Shown here piece by piece: positions 21,533 to 32,124 of a stretch of 64,000 nt of DNA. The position numbers were made by a program, and so were the translations under genes. The notes beneath the pieces are model-generated. The model was not told the DNA's origin. It worked only from the letters and a program-made list of their open reading frames with translations, and searched no databases. How positions within the stretch are numbered: position 1 is the first letter of the stretch; each line of letters opens with the position of its first letter. Source of the DNA: Setoptus koraiensis (lineage: Eukaryota; Arthropoda); contig CM106586.1 in assembly GCA_048013815.1 (NCBI GenBank), positions 8,432,001 through 8,496,000 of the forward strand, in the 5' to 3' direction.

Positions 21533-23358
21533 CAAAAATTTATTGTATAATTTATTGCATTGATTTAAATATTATTGGACGTAAGGTTCGAGAAAATCAC
21601 TCTCTATGATTGAATCTATAAAGGCTAAATCTGCACCTGATGCGCTACTAGAGCTGTTGCAGGGCTCTTCACGTTCATTCATCTTCACTAGTGTATAGAA
21701 AAATGGATGGAGCTCCATTGGGTCACTAATTCTATTTAATGTCAATATAGGAAAGTGAGTCCTCCATGGTAAAAGGGTTGGATTGAGGTTACGACTCCGG
21801 AGTCGACGTTCAATGCGCACTAAGTGGGGCTCATAAGGTGGAGTAGAGCTGCTAGTATCAGTCGGCGGATCATCGCAACCACTTACGAAAGACCAACGAT
21901 ACATTTGAAACTGTGGCAAGGAGTCCGCAGGCAAGGCTAGAACAATATCTAATAATTTGCATGTATATAAAAACAATTGACAACGACTGCTGTTGTTGGT
22001 GACTTCCTGTTTCTCGCTGTCCGATTCAAACTGTGACTCTATCTCTAGTAAAACTTGAAACATCTCTGTATATACAAAAGGCCACAATGATGTTAAATGG
22101 TGCGCTGAAGAACGAATAACAAGCACCCTGAAACATAACATAATTTGCGCTTGCACTATATCTGACTGACTGACGCGCAATGATTCTATTAATTTTTCCT
22201 GAATTTCTGGTATGTACTTTTGATATTGATCGCGCTCACTACAAAATAAAATAAATGCCATTCGTTTAATGAGTGAAGCTCTTTGCTCGAACTCCTGATC
22301 GCGACTTGCGAATAATTTCAAGGCTCCACCGGTTTGATTGATCGACATCCTAGATAGGAAATCGCGAAAAGTTGTTTTATCATGTGTCATAAGATGATCA
22401 ACAATAACTTTCCAATGTTCCATACACGAAGAGTCCATTTGAAAGAATTGAGAGTCCAACAACAATTCTAGCGCATCCTTTCTCCAGGCCTTTCGCGTAT
22501 ACTGATAGCCAGAGATGCTAGACAACAGGTGCGAGCAAGCGAGAAAGCTAGGTGAGTTGTGCTGATGATGATTCTTCAAGTATGGTGTCACATAGTACAT
22601 GATACTGTTTATCAAAGAGACAACTTTCTCCTTTTCATCACTGACATAAACAACATCTAGCACTGGAGCAACGATTCGGCCAAAGCACGAAGCGCTTGAA
22701 CACTGAATTTTGCGAGATATGAACTATCGTCGCCATCAGTATTTGTGTTTGTATTATTTGTTGTTGTCGATATTATACTATCAGTATCTGTGAAATGTTC
22801 GCTAAGTTTTGATTCGCCGCTGAATATACCATCATGAACTTCTGTTCCAAAATTTTTCTCAAATAGAGCAAGTGCACTCTCCTCATCGAGAGCGTCATTT
22901 TGAGGACCTGGCTCAACTTCGAGGCCACTTCTTAGCCACTTGTTGAGCAAGCGAGCTCCAACTAATTGGGAATGAATCCATCAATTTTTGAGTAACATCT
23001 TGTAGGTCTCTTTTATGGTCTTTTCTGTCTTCTATGAGAGGGCATGTTTGCACAAAATTCATGTAGTATGCAGTAGATGAATTGTGCCAAAGGCATCGCA
23101 GGTGGAACCTAGCTGAATCCTTCCCTCAATTAATGCAACATGACTTCAGCATTCCAGTAGCTGTGATACCGGATATTCTTTGATATAGGCCAAAAAGAAC
23201 TGAAGCAAGCCTACCTCAATGGGTAATCGGCGTTGTTTCGTGTATCTTGGGCTTGAGGGGGACTGCGCATCATTGGACGAGTGGTTTGAAGGATGGATTG
23301 CACGGAAAGTACGCGAATCGCTGCAATTATTTGAACAAGAAGTACTCTGGTCGGCCGA
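21533..23358 (-). pseudogene. Inverted partial DOP1 copy 1 (C-terminal ~600 codons)
   Basis: This reverse-oriented copy runs from the DOP1 3'UTR back to about codon 1497. Positions 21572-22663 encode the last ~362 residues with no protein change. A one-base loss near 22671 then shifts the frame, and indels become frequent to the end of the copy. It has no promoter or DOP1 N-terminus and is not expected to make a DOP1 protein. It ends at GGTCGGCCGA followed by CTGACACTATGACGATGCTG, a junction absent from the parent gene. Confidence 0.85.
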
Positions 23359-23375
23359 CTGACACTATGACGATG

Positions 23376-25175
23376 CTGTTGCTCGGAGATTCATTGTATA
23401 TTTATTGCATTGATTTAAATATTATTGGACGTAGGTTCAGAAAATCTACTCTCTATGATTGAATCTATAAAGGCTAAATCTGCACCTGATGCGCTACTAG
23501 AGCTGTTGCAGGGCTCTTCACTTCATTCATCTTCACTAGTGTATAGAAAAATGGATGGAGCTCCATTGGGTCACATCTAATTCAATATAGGAAAGTGATC
23601 ACTCCATGTAAAAAGGGTTGATGAGGTTACGACTCCGGATCGACGTTCAATGCGCACGATGGGTCATAGGTTGAGTGCTGCTAGTATCAGCGGCGATCGT
23701 CGCAAATCACCTATGAAAGACCAACGATACATTTGAACTGAAGGTCCGCAGGCAAGGTAGAACATATCTAATAATTTGCATGTATACTAAAAACAATTGA
23801 CAACGACTGCTGTGTTGTGTGACTTCTGTTTCTCGCTGTCCGATTCAAACTGTGACTCTATATCTGACCGATGCGCGCATGATCCTGATTTCCGGGTAAG
23901 TACTTTTGATATTGATCGCGTCACTACAAATAAATAAAGCCATCGTTTGATAGTGAAGCTCTTTGCTCTGATCGCGACTTGCGAATAATTTCAAGGCTCC
24001 ACCGGTTTGATTGATCGACATCCTAGATAGGAAATCGCGAAAAGTTGTTTGTCTTTATGTGTCATAAAGATGATTCAACAATAACTTTCCATATGTTCCA
24101 TACAGAAGAGTCCATTTGAAAGAATTGAGAGGTCCAGCAACAATTGTCTAGTGCATCCTTTCTCCAGGCCTTTCGCGTATACTGGATAGCCAGAGATGCT
24201 AGAAACAGGTGCGAGCAAGCGAGTGTGTAAAGTAATGGTGAGTTTGTGCTGATGATGACATTCTTCCCTACATTAGTCCACATAGACTGATACTGTTTAT
24301 CACCCCCATCGACACACCATTCTCTTTCATCCCTGACATAAGACTGAATCATCTGTGACACTGGCGCAACGAATTTCGGCCCGACAGTCACTAAGCCCCT
24401 TGATGTCTAGTTGAACGTGTGTTGCGTAGCTGTGAGTTATCGTCACCCTCGTTATTTGTGTTGTGTTTATTTTGTTGTGTTGTCGTTAAGTAGTTATGTG
24501 TGCAGTCTCTCGTGAATGCTCGCTAAGTGTTTAGATTTCGCGCGCAGTTTATGTCGCAACATGTGAACTTCTGTTCCAAAATTCTTCTCATGAATAGAGC
24601 AAGTGCTGTTACTACTGTCATGTGTCTAGAGCGTCATTTGGGGACTTCTGGTTCGAACTTCGAGGCCACTTCCTAGCCATCTTGTTTGAGCCAAGCGAGT
24701 CGTTCACCTGTCATATATGTGAATGATATCAATCAAATTGTGTGAGGAAACTATCATTGTCGGTTTTTTGGTCTTATGTTGCTTTATGAGATGAGCTGTG
24801 TTTGCACCAATTGTGGTGCTAGTTATTGCCAGTAGATGAACTGTGCAGCTCGCAAAGGCTCATCGCAGTGTGGTGTCTAGCTGAACCTTGCCTTGTGGGC
24901 AAGTAACGCTGTGGTGACATATGACTTCCAAGCATGTCCAGTGCTGAGATACACGTGTTCGTTATTGTCTGTGTGGATATGTGCTGGATAAAAGCCACTG
25001 ACACGCTGTGTGCTACTCCATGGGTGATCCGGCGTGTGTTTTACTGTTGTTTTTCTTTGGTGCGGTGATGGTGTGTGGCTCCGCATTGACTTGACGAGTT
25101 GTGGTGTTTGAAGACGGATTGCCCGGGCGTACGCGAATGTGTGTGTCAAGTTAGTTTTGTAGTGCACGCGAAGAT
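23376..25175 (-). pseudogene. Partial DOP1 copy 2, heavily corrupted
   Basis: This is recognisable as the DOP1 3' segment from the stop-codon region to the GGTCGGC end, but broken by dozens of one- to several-base insertions and deletions. From about 24200, extra GT/TG dinucleotides are common. It shares with copy 4 the loss of the codons between SDI and ESQFESD (near 23865). No frame longer than about 110 codons survives. The mutation spectrum looks more like uncorrected long-read consensus than ageing of a pseudogene. Confidence 0.7.
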
Positions 25176-25259
25176 TTTGGTCGGCTCGAGTGTTTGACCT
25201 CGCATGTGTGTTTGAGTCGCGTGTGTGCTGTGTGGTCTGTGTGTTATCATTGTGGTATT

Positions 25260-27176
25260 TTTAATTGCATTGATTTCTAATTTATTATTGGGACGTAAGG
25301 TTCAACGTGTAAATCACTCCCAATGATTGAATCAACTAACTGGATAAATCTGCACCGATTTGTACTAGAGCTGTTGCAGGGCTCATCAATTTCATTCATC
25401 TCCACCAGATTAATAGACTAACAAATTGTCTGGAAATCCAAATAGACATACACCGAGTCCTACCACTCACCAATCTGTCAATCATAGGCTCTCGGGAGTA
25501 CTCCATGAGTAAAAGGGCTTGGATTTGAGGTTAGCCTCCGGATCCCTCGACGTTCAATGCGCGCATGAGCCTGGGGCCTCCATATCGCGTCGTCGCCAGG
25601 GCTGCAATCAGTATTCAGTCGCACGCATCCTTCAGTTCAGCACTCACTACCCCCGCGTGTAGCATATATCCACATAGACCCTCACGTATCTCTACTTCAC
25701 CTTCAGAATAACTCATGCCATGGACCATCAAGCGTCCCCAGCCCAGCAAGCGCACTTAGAAACCAACATCTCCACTCACACAACAATCATTGCTTCGATT
25801 ATCTCTCTGCATCTGCTGTTATATATTAATATAACAAATTGGATCAACTATATTCGACTACTGCTGCTTGAGCTCCAATCATTACATGCGTTACTCGCAC
25901 ACCGCGCTCTATCTAAGGTTTGTCACAAAACCTGGGCATCTCCTACTTTGTGTACATGTATACAAGAATCGCTAGCCTCACCTATACCCGCGATTTGATA
26001 TAGAAGAGAGAGAGCATACGGTAAGTACTTCTTGATATTGATCGCGCTCACTACAGAATAAAATAAATGCCATTCGTATGATAAGCGAAGCTCTTTGCTC
26101 GAACTCCTGATCGCGACTGCGAATAATTTCAAGGCTCCACCGGTTTGATGATCGACATCCTAGATAGGAAATCGCGAAAAGTGTTTTATCATGTGTTCAT
26201 AAGATGATCAACAATAACTTTCCAATGTTCCATACACGAAGAGTCATTTGAAAGAATTGAGAGTCCAACAACAATTCTAGTCGCATCCTTTCTCCAGGCT
26301 TTCGCGTATACTGATAGCATGAGATGCTAGACAACAGGTCGAGCAAGCGAGAAAGCTAGGTGAGTTGTTGCTGATGATGATTCTTCGAGTATGGTGTCAC
26401 ATAGTACATGATACTGTTTATCAAAGAGACAACTTTCTCCTTTACATCACTGACATAAACAACATCTAGCACTGGAGCTACGAATTCGGCCAAAGCACTA
26501 AAGCGCTTGAATACTGAATTTTGCGAGATATGAACTATACGTCGCCATCAGTATTGTGTTTGTATTATTTGTTGTTGTCGATATTATTACTATCAGTATC
26601 TGTGAAATGTTCGCTAAGTTTTGATTCGCCGCTGAATATACCATCATGAACTTCTGTTCCAAAATTTTTCTCAAATAGAGCAAGTGCACTCTCCTCATCG
26701 AGAGCGTCATTTTGAGGACCTGGCTCAACTTCGAGGCCACTTCTTAGCCATCTTGTTTGAGCCAAGCGAGCTCCAACTACATTTGCGAATGAATCAATCA
26801 ATTTTTGAGTAACATCTTGTAGGCCTTTCTGGTCTTTTCTGTCTTCTATGAGAGGGGCTGTTTGCACAAATTCATGTAGTATCGCTAGTAGATGAAATTG
26901 TGCCAAAGGCATCGCAGGTGGACCTAGCTGAACTCCTTCCCTCAATTAATGCAACAATGACTTCCAGCATTCCAGTAGCTGTGATACCGGATATTCTTTG
27001 ATATGGGCCAAAAAGAACTGAAGCGAGCCTACCTCAAAGGGTATCCTGCGTTTGTTTCTTTTATCTTGGGCTTGAGGGGGACTGCGCATCACTTGACGAG
27101 TGGTTTGAATAACGGATTGCACGGGAAGTACGCGAATCGCTGCAATTATTTGAACAAGAAGACTCTGATCGGCCGA
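25260..27176 (-). pseudogene. Partial DOP1 copy 3, corrupted then clean
   Basis: The copy starts at the DOP1 stop region (GGACGTAAGGTTC near 25291). The part at about 25400-26010 is almost unrecognisable, and the parent match resumes near 26010. From about 26565 it is clean: 26565-26945 encodes an undisturbed 126-codon stretch (core LAQTRWLRSGLEVEPGPQND). The carried variant CGTATGATAAG (near 26074) is shared with copy 4 and differs from the parent gene. It ends at the shared GGCCGACTGACACT junction. Confidence 0.7.
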
Positions 27177-27194
27177 CTGACACTTTCTGACGAT

Positions 27195-28720
27195 GCTGTT
27201 GCTCGGAAATTCCTTGTATATTTTATTGCATTGATTTAAATATTATTGGACGTGAGGTTCGAGAAAATCACTCTCTATGATTGAATCTATAAAGGCTAAA
27301 TCTGCACCTGATGCGCTACTAGAGCTGTTGCAGGGCTCTTCACGTTCATTCATCTTCACTAGTGTATAGAAAAATGGATGGAGCTCCATTGGGTCACTAA
27401 TTCTATTTAATGTCAATATAGGAAAGTGAGTCCTCCATGGTAAAAGGGTTGGATTGAGGTTACGACTCCGGAGTCGACGTTCAATGCGCACTAAGTGAGC
27501 CTCATAAGGTGGTGTAGAGCTGCTAGTATCAGTCGGCGGATCATCGCAACCACTTACGAAAGACCAACGATACATTTGAAACTGTGGCAAGGAATCCGCA
27601 GGCAAGGCTAGAACAATATCTAATAATTTGCATGTATATAAAAACAATTGACAACGACTGCTGTTGTTGGTGACTTCCTGTTTCTCGCTGTCCGATTCAA
27701 ACTGTGACTCTATATCTGACCGACTGACGCGCAATGACTCCTGAATTTCCGGTATGTACTTTTGATATTGATCGCGCTCACTACAAAATAAAATAAATGC
27801 CATTCGTATGATAAGTGAAGCTCTTTGCTCGAACTCCTGATCGCGACTTGCGAATAATTTCAAGGCTCCACCGGTTTGATTGATCGACATCCTAGATAGG
27901 AAATCGCGAAAAATTGTTTTATCATGTGTCATAAGTATGGTGTCACATAGTACATGATACTGTTTATCAAAGAGACAACTTTCTCCTTTTCATCACTGAC
28001 ATAAACAACATCTAGCACTGGAGCAACGAATTCGGCCAAAGCACTAAGCGCTTGAATACTGAATTTTGCGAGATATGAACTATCGTCGCCATCAGTATTT
28101 GTGTTTGTATTATTTGTTGTTGTCGATATTATACTATCAGTATCTGTGAAATGTTCGCTAAGTTTTGATTCGCCGCTGAATATACCATCATGAACTTCTG
28201 TTCCAAAATTTTTCTCAAATAGAGCAAGTGCACTCTCCTCATCGAGAGCGTCATTTTGAGGACCTGGCTCAACTTCGAGGCCACTTCTTAGCCATCTTGT
28301 TTGAGCCAAGCGAGCTCCAACTACATTTGCGAATGAATCAATCAATTTTTGAGTAACATCTTGTAGGCCTTTCTGGTCTTTTCTGTCTTCTATGAGAGGG
28401 GCTGTTTGCACAAATTCATGTAGTATCGCTAGTAGATGAAATTGTGCCAAAGGCATCGCAGGTGGACCTAGCTGAACTCCTTCCCTCAATAACTGCAACA
28501 ATGACTTCCAGCATTCCAGTAGCTGAGATACCGGATATTCTTTGATATAGGCCAAAAAGAACTGAAGCAAGCCTATCTCAATGGGTATCCGGCGTTTGTT
28601 TCGTGTATCTTGGGCTTGAGGGGGACTGCGCATCATTGGACGAGTGGTTTTAAGAATGGATTGCACGGGAAGTACGCGAATTGCTGCAATTATTTGAACA
28701 AGAAGACTCTGGTCGGCCGA
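27195..28720 (-). pseudogene. Partial DOP1 copy 4 with internal deletions
   Basis: A clean copy of the DOP1 3' segment, shortened to about 1.5 kb. Relative to the parent it lacks a KLIE tetrapeptide and 39 codons between SDI and ESQFESD, both in frame. It also lacks about 187 bp between MYYVTPYL and MTHDK, which shifts the frame. The result is two overlapping open frames (27243-27932 and 27929-28666). It has a few substitutions compared with DOP1. No start or promoter is evident. Confidence 0.8.
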
Positions 28721-28738
28721 CTGACACTCCCTGACGAT

Positions 28739-29500
28739 GCTGTTGCTCGGAGATTCATTGTATATTCTATTGCATTGATTTAAATATTATTGGACGTAAG
28801 GTTCGAGAAAATCACTCTCTATGATTGAATCTATAAAGGCTAAATCTGCACCTGATGCGCTACTAGAGCTGTTGCAGGGCTCTTCACGTTCATTCATCTT
28901 CACTAGTGTATAGAAAAATGGATGGAGCTCCATTGGGTCACTAATTCTATTTAATGTCAATATAGGAAAGTGAGTCCTCCATGGTAAAAGGGTTGGATTG
29001 AGGTTACGACTCCGGAGTCGACGTTCAATGCGCACTAAGTGGGGCTCATAAGGTGGAGTAGAGCTGCTAGTATCAGTCGGCGGATCATCGCAACCACTTA
29101 CGAAAGACCAACGATACATTTGAAACTGTGGCAAGGAGTCCGCAGGCAAGGCTAGAACAATATCTAATAATTTGCATGTATATAAAAACAATTGACAACG
29201 ACTGCTGTTGTTGGTGACTTCCTGTTTCTCGCTGTCCGATTCAAACTGTGACTCTATCTCTAGTAAAACTTGAAACATCTCTGTATATACAAAAGGCCAC
29301 AATGATGTTAAATGGTGCGCTGAAGAACGAATAACAAGCACCCTGAAACATAACATAATTTGCGCTTGCACTATATCTGACTGACTGACGCGCAATGATT
29401 CTATTAATTTTTCCTGAATTTCTGGTATGTACTTTTGATATTGATCGCGCTCACTACAAAATAAAATAAATGCCATTCGTTTTATGAGTGAGGCCTCTCG
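28739..29500 (-). pseudogene. Partial DOP1 copy 5, truncated
   Basis: The last ~229 codons of DOP1 (from FILFCSERDQYQKYIPEIQE to the stop at 28787) are preserved without a protein change. The match to this part of the gene ends near 29500, where it abuts a different, older DOP1 fragment. The 3'UTR side carries the CGGAGATTCATTGTATA variant found at the other tandem junctions rather than the parent UTR. Confidence 0.85.
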
Positions 29501-29665
29501 TTCGAAGAGTTCATACTGTCTTGGCTCTTATCCTACAACACATGCCATAAGTTGGAGATCGCGCGAAGAGGACCTATGGCTACTAGGGCCGTTGGTTCCA
29601 ACACTAGTTAATGTAACAGAACTTGCAGAAGATACACATCATTGTAAAAGACTTGCTATTGACTA
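29500..29665 (-). pseudogene. Older, diverged DOP1 fragment
   Basis: This segment is the reverse complement of DOP1 at about 16196-16345. It shares ACACATGCCATAAGTTGGAG, then CTAGGGCCGTTGGTTCCA and AACTTGCAGAAGATACACAT, with scattered substitutions and small gaps (roughly 85-90% by eye). It derives from a part of DOP1 not included in the recent tandem copies, so the duplication once extended further upstream. Confidence 0.75.
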
Positions 29666-29788
29666 GAATGAAGCTAAGCAAGCTTGCTTCAAGAGATGCT
29701 CGTCTCAATCAATTTCCGAGCACGAAGATGAGCGCTTCTGAAAAATAGATTTACCAACAAAATTATCGACAAATTGATATAGAATTAT
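29666..29788. other. Short spacer, no gene
   Basis: This lies between the duplicated DOP1 fragments and the uL3m poly(A) signal. No further DOP1 similarity is obvious. Confidence 0.5.
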
Positions 29789-29794
29789 TTTATT
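29789..29794 (-). terminator. Poly(A) signal of the uL3m gene
   Basis: AATAAA on the minus strand, about 20 bases past the stop codon of the mitochondrial ribosomal protein gene. Confidence 0.65.
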
Positions 29795-29813
29795 TACACA
29801 CTACTTTTTTGTT

Positions 29814-30995
29814 CTACCTCTTCAAAGCAGTTTTTCCTAATTTGCCCTTCAACGCTAACGCTGTGGCTCTCTTTTCTTCCTCTGTCTCTTCGAAAATTAA
29901 AGTTGGATCATCTTGTTTATGCAACTGTTCATCAAATAATTCCTCGGGAAGGCCTGAATTTTCTTCTGTAGTTGTTGTGGGAAACGGTGGAGGATTAGCT
30001 GTTGTCAGCCTCTTCTCACGGATCCTTGTATCCATAACTTTCAAATAGGAGCCGATTTCGCCCATTACTGCTGGGCCATGGACCCACAGTACATTATTTC
30101 TTGTGTCCACTCTCCAAACCTTCAAGCCATGCAGAATCCTTCTTTCTGCTCCATGGTGACCAGGCATTCTCTTACCCTTCAGAGGACCGCAATGTTTGCG
30201 TCCGCGACCAATTGATCCGATTCTGTTGTGAGCTTTTGTGACACCATGACTTTTGCGACCAAGTTTCATCTTGTAACGAAATCGAACACCTTTTAACCCG
30301 TGATCAACAGTCTTTCCATAAACATCGACAGACATACCAGGACGGAAGTGTGAGGCTAATAATGGAGTCCCCGGCTGAATACGTGCGTTGTGAGTGACGA
30401 AAAATCTAACAAGTTTTCGCTTCGGCATAATGCCACTCTCTTTGAACAATCCATTATATTCGGCAGTAAATTGTCTAGGATCTTGTGAGTCGGCTCCTAC
30501 GACGATGCAGCCTTTTCCTTTGCTTTTTTCGCGATCGAACGGTCTACAAATCTTTTGCCAAACCTCTGGAGCATGATATTTGATAACATGGTTGTCGGAT
30601 GCTTGCAATAGCGTTGTTAGTATTCGTTTACCAGTTTTTGTCCACATGGGATAAACACCAATCTTTCGGCAAAGTAAGCCACATCTCGTTGTGTCATCAT
30701 CAAACGCTTCATCGTTTGCCCATCCTTCAACCTTCAGCGGTGTCTCATTGTTCTCCAAAGAATATTTGTTCTTAATGAAGTCCTTGATAAATTGCTCATT
30801 CGCACGACTAATGTTCTCGTTATTATAGACACGATACTGGTCTGGCAACCAGAAGAAGGGATACGTCTTCCTTCTCTTGGTGCTCCTTTGGTTTCCTAGG
30901 TTCACTGAGCTAGTTGTTATGGGCCTGATGAAAGAACACGAGAGACAATTCCGGTTCCATCCTATCATAGATATGGTTTTTATCACTGATGACAT
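29814..30995 (-). CDS. MRPL3: Mitochondrial large-subunit ribosomal protein uL3m
   Basis: Single-exon frame of 393 codons from the ATG at 30995; a GTG one codon upstream is not needed. The first ~35 residues are basic and hydroxylated without acidic residues, as in a mitochondrial presequence. The middle holds the L3 core: CGLLCRKIGVYPMWTKTGKR, later FRPGMSVDVYGKTVDHGLKG, then KSHGVTKAHNRIGSIGRGRK and KRMPGHHGAERR (Gly/His/Arg-rich loop near the peptidyl-transferase centre), followed by LWVHGPAVMGEIGSYLKVMD. The C-terminal ~60 residues are an acidic then basic extension. Length is a little above the ~350 residues of mammalian MRPL3. The protein is one of the first to join the mitoribosomal large subunit. 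It lies head to head with the WAC-like gene. Confidence 0.93.
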   Translation of the reverse strand: MSSVIKTISMIGWNRNCLSCSFIRPITTSSVNLGNQRSTKRRKTYPFFWLPDQYRVYNNENISRANEQFIKDFIKNKYSLENNETPLKVEGWANDEAFDDDTTRCGLLCRKIGVYPMWTKTGKRILTTLLQASDNHVIKYHAPEVWQKICRPFDREKSKGKGCIVVGADSQDPRQFTAEYNGLFKESGIMPKRKLVRFFVTHNARIQPGTPLLASHFRPGMSVDVYGKTVDHGLKGVRFRYKMKLGRKSHGVTKAHNRIGSIGRGRKHCGPLKGKRMPGHHGAERRILHGLKVWRVDTRNNVLWVHGPAVMGEIGSYLKVMDTRIREKRLTTANPPPFPTTTTEENSGLPEELFDEQLHKQDDPTLIFEETEEEKRATALALKGKLGKTALKR

Positions 30996-31374
30996 CACGG
31001 TCCCTTTTAATTATCTAACGGATGAGAAATTTTTAATCTGTAAGCATCTCACGAATGATTCTTTCCTTCTTGATCAAAACTTTGCATGGTCAAAAACAAA
31101 ACTCACATGTTCGCTGGGCCGGCGCCATTTTCAAAGTATTCAACTTTTTTTCATGGTTCATACTCGAACGTTCTGTGTTGATTTCATTGTGAGAGACGAA
31201 GTTCAGGTCATAAACAGCTGTTTCGATTTGCGCGTAATGCAATTCTACACGATACACTGTATCAAATATATTTATGTTCACTAATCAAATTCTGTACAAT
31301 ATCATAGAACAAATTGCATTATTTACTTTCCATCATTTTTCCTAACAATTATACCACAAGAGACCTAAATCACA
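30996..31374. promoter_or_regulatory. Probable bidirectional promoter, uL3m / WAC-like
   Basis: Only 379 bases separate the two divergent start codons, so both promoters and leaders must lie here unless there are distant 5' exons. A CGCTGGGCCGGCGCCATTTTC block near 31115 is GC-rich against an AT-rich background and could be a core element. No TATA box is obvious in either direction at a fixed spacing. Confidence 0.55.
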
Positions 31375-32064
31375 ATGTCGAATCACCATGGTCATCATCA
31401 TAGGTCTTCTCACCATCGTAAAAATCATTATCCCTCATCCATTAACAAACAAGGCGGATCTAGTAGCAGAACTCCAAAATTACAGAATCCATCTGTAGAT
31501 ACAAGGCCGTCGTCCAGTGGCCGACTTTCGCAGGATATTAACAACGACAAGTTAGCTCCAACTAACGAATGGACTGAACATAGAAGTTCCTCTGGAAAAA
31601 TTTATTATTATAATGTTAATACAGGTGTCTCACAATGGGAAATTCCTCAAGAATTAAAGCTACTCCAACAACGTTCGTCTTCACCTCTAAGCGATGTGAG
31701 CGAAACCTCCTCAATCAGACAAAAGGGAAGTCCTCACTCCAGTTTGACTAGTGCCTGTAGTGCACAGAATGACTCAAGCCAAGATGAGAAGCCTTTGATC
31801 ACGCCATCTTTGTCCCTATATTTCAAACCAGAATTGGTAACTCAACTGGGATCAAGCCAGACCGATAACATTGAACAACAAGCTAATAACCTCGCCAAAG
31901 AAGCGTCTACATTTGGGGACTTAATCATTAAAGAGTCCGTTGGATTGAAAATAGCTAAATCTCATGGACGATTCGCGGAAATCAGACAAGCAGCTCAAGA
32001 GCAGAGATGTTACGGGACACAGCGCACAATAGAAGACATAATAGGCCCAACAACGACTTCGTAA
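31375..32064 (+). CDS. WAC-like WW-domain adaptor with C-terminal coiled coil
   Basis: Single-exon frame of 229 codons. A His/Ser/Arg-rich N-terminus leads to one WW domain at about 64-92 (W66 and W88, [18 protein letters not shown]). A Ser-rich linker follows, then a conserved C-terminal segment from about 143 ([20 protein letters not shown], then [18 protein letters not shown]). That segment aligns by eye with the C-terminal helical region of animal WAC (LAAHFSENLIKHVQGW, and its [20 protein letters not shown] stretch). In animals WAC recruits the RNF20/40 ubiquitin ligase to transcribing RNA polymerase II for H2B ubiquitination. This protein is about one third the length of human WAC (~650 residues), lacking most of the Ser/Pro-rich middle while keeping both conserved ends. 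Confidence 0.8.
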   Translation: MSNHHGHHHRSSHHRKNHYPSSINKQGGSSSRTPKLQNPSVDTRPSSSGRLSQDINNDKLAPTNEWTEHRSSSGKIYYYNVNTGVSQWEIPQELKLLQQRSSSPLSDVSETSSIRQKGSPHSSLTSACSAQNDSSQDEKPLITPSLSLYFKPELVTQLGSSQTDNIEQQANNLAKEASTFGDLIIKESVGLKIAKSHGRFAEIRQAAQEQRCYGTQRTIEDIIGPTTTS

Positions 32065-32097
32065 GATTACTACTTTTTAAATTTATATGACCTACTA

Positions 32098-32103
32098 TTT
32101 ATT
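32098..32103 (-). terminator. Poly(A) signal of SIN3
   Basis: AATAAA on the minus strand, about 22 bases past the SIN3 stop. It lies within 40 bases of the WAC-like stop codon on the other strand, so the two mature 3' ends probably overlap. Confidence 0.6.
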
Positions 32104-32124
32104 ATAACAAACATTCTTCATGTG

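Larger units (their letters stand above)
16677..23358. repeat. Large inverted duplication of the DOP1 3' end and flanking array
   Basis: The segment from DOP1 codon ~1497 through its stop, 3'UTR and repeat array (16677 to about 19600) reappears in reverse orientation at about 20466-23358. The arms flank a ~470 bp microsatellite spacer. The translated product of 21572-22663 on the minus strand matches the last ~362 DOP1 residues; a silent C/T difference occurs near 22510. Arm identity drops through small indels from about 22650 outward. Within the array, the third unit out from DOP1 differs clearly between arms while its outer neighbours are nearly identical. The left arm holds two extra array units next to the spacer. 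Confidence 0.85.

Noticed and set aside
21572-22663. A separate 363-codon minus-strand gene
   Set aside because: It is a reverse-oriented copy of the DOP1 C-terminus, with no start, promoter or upstream part of the protein.
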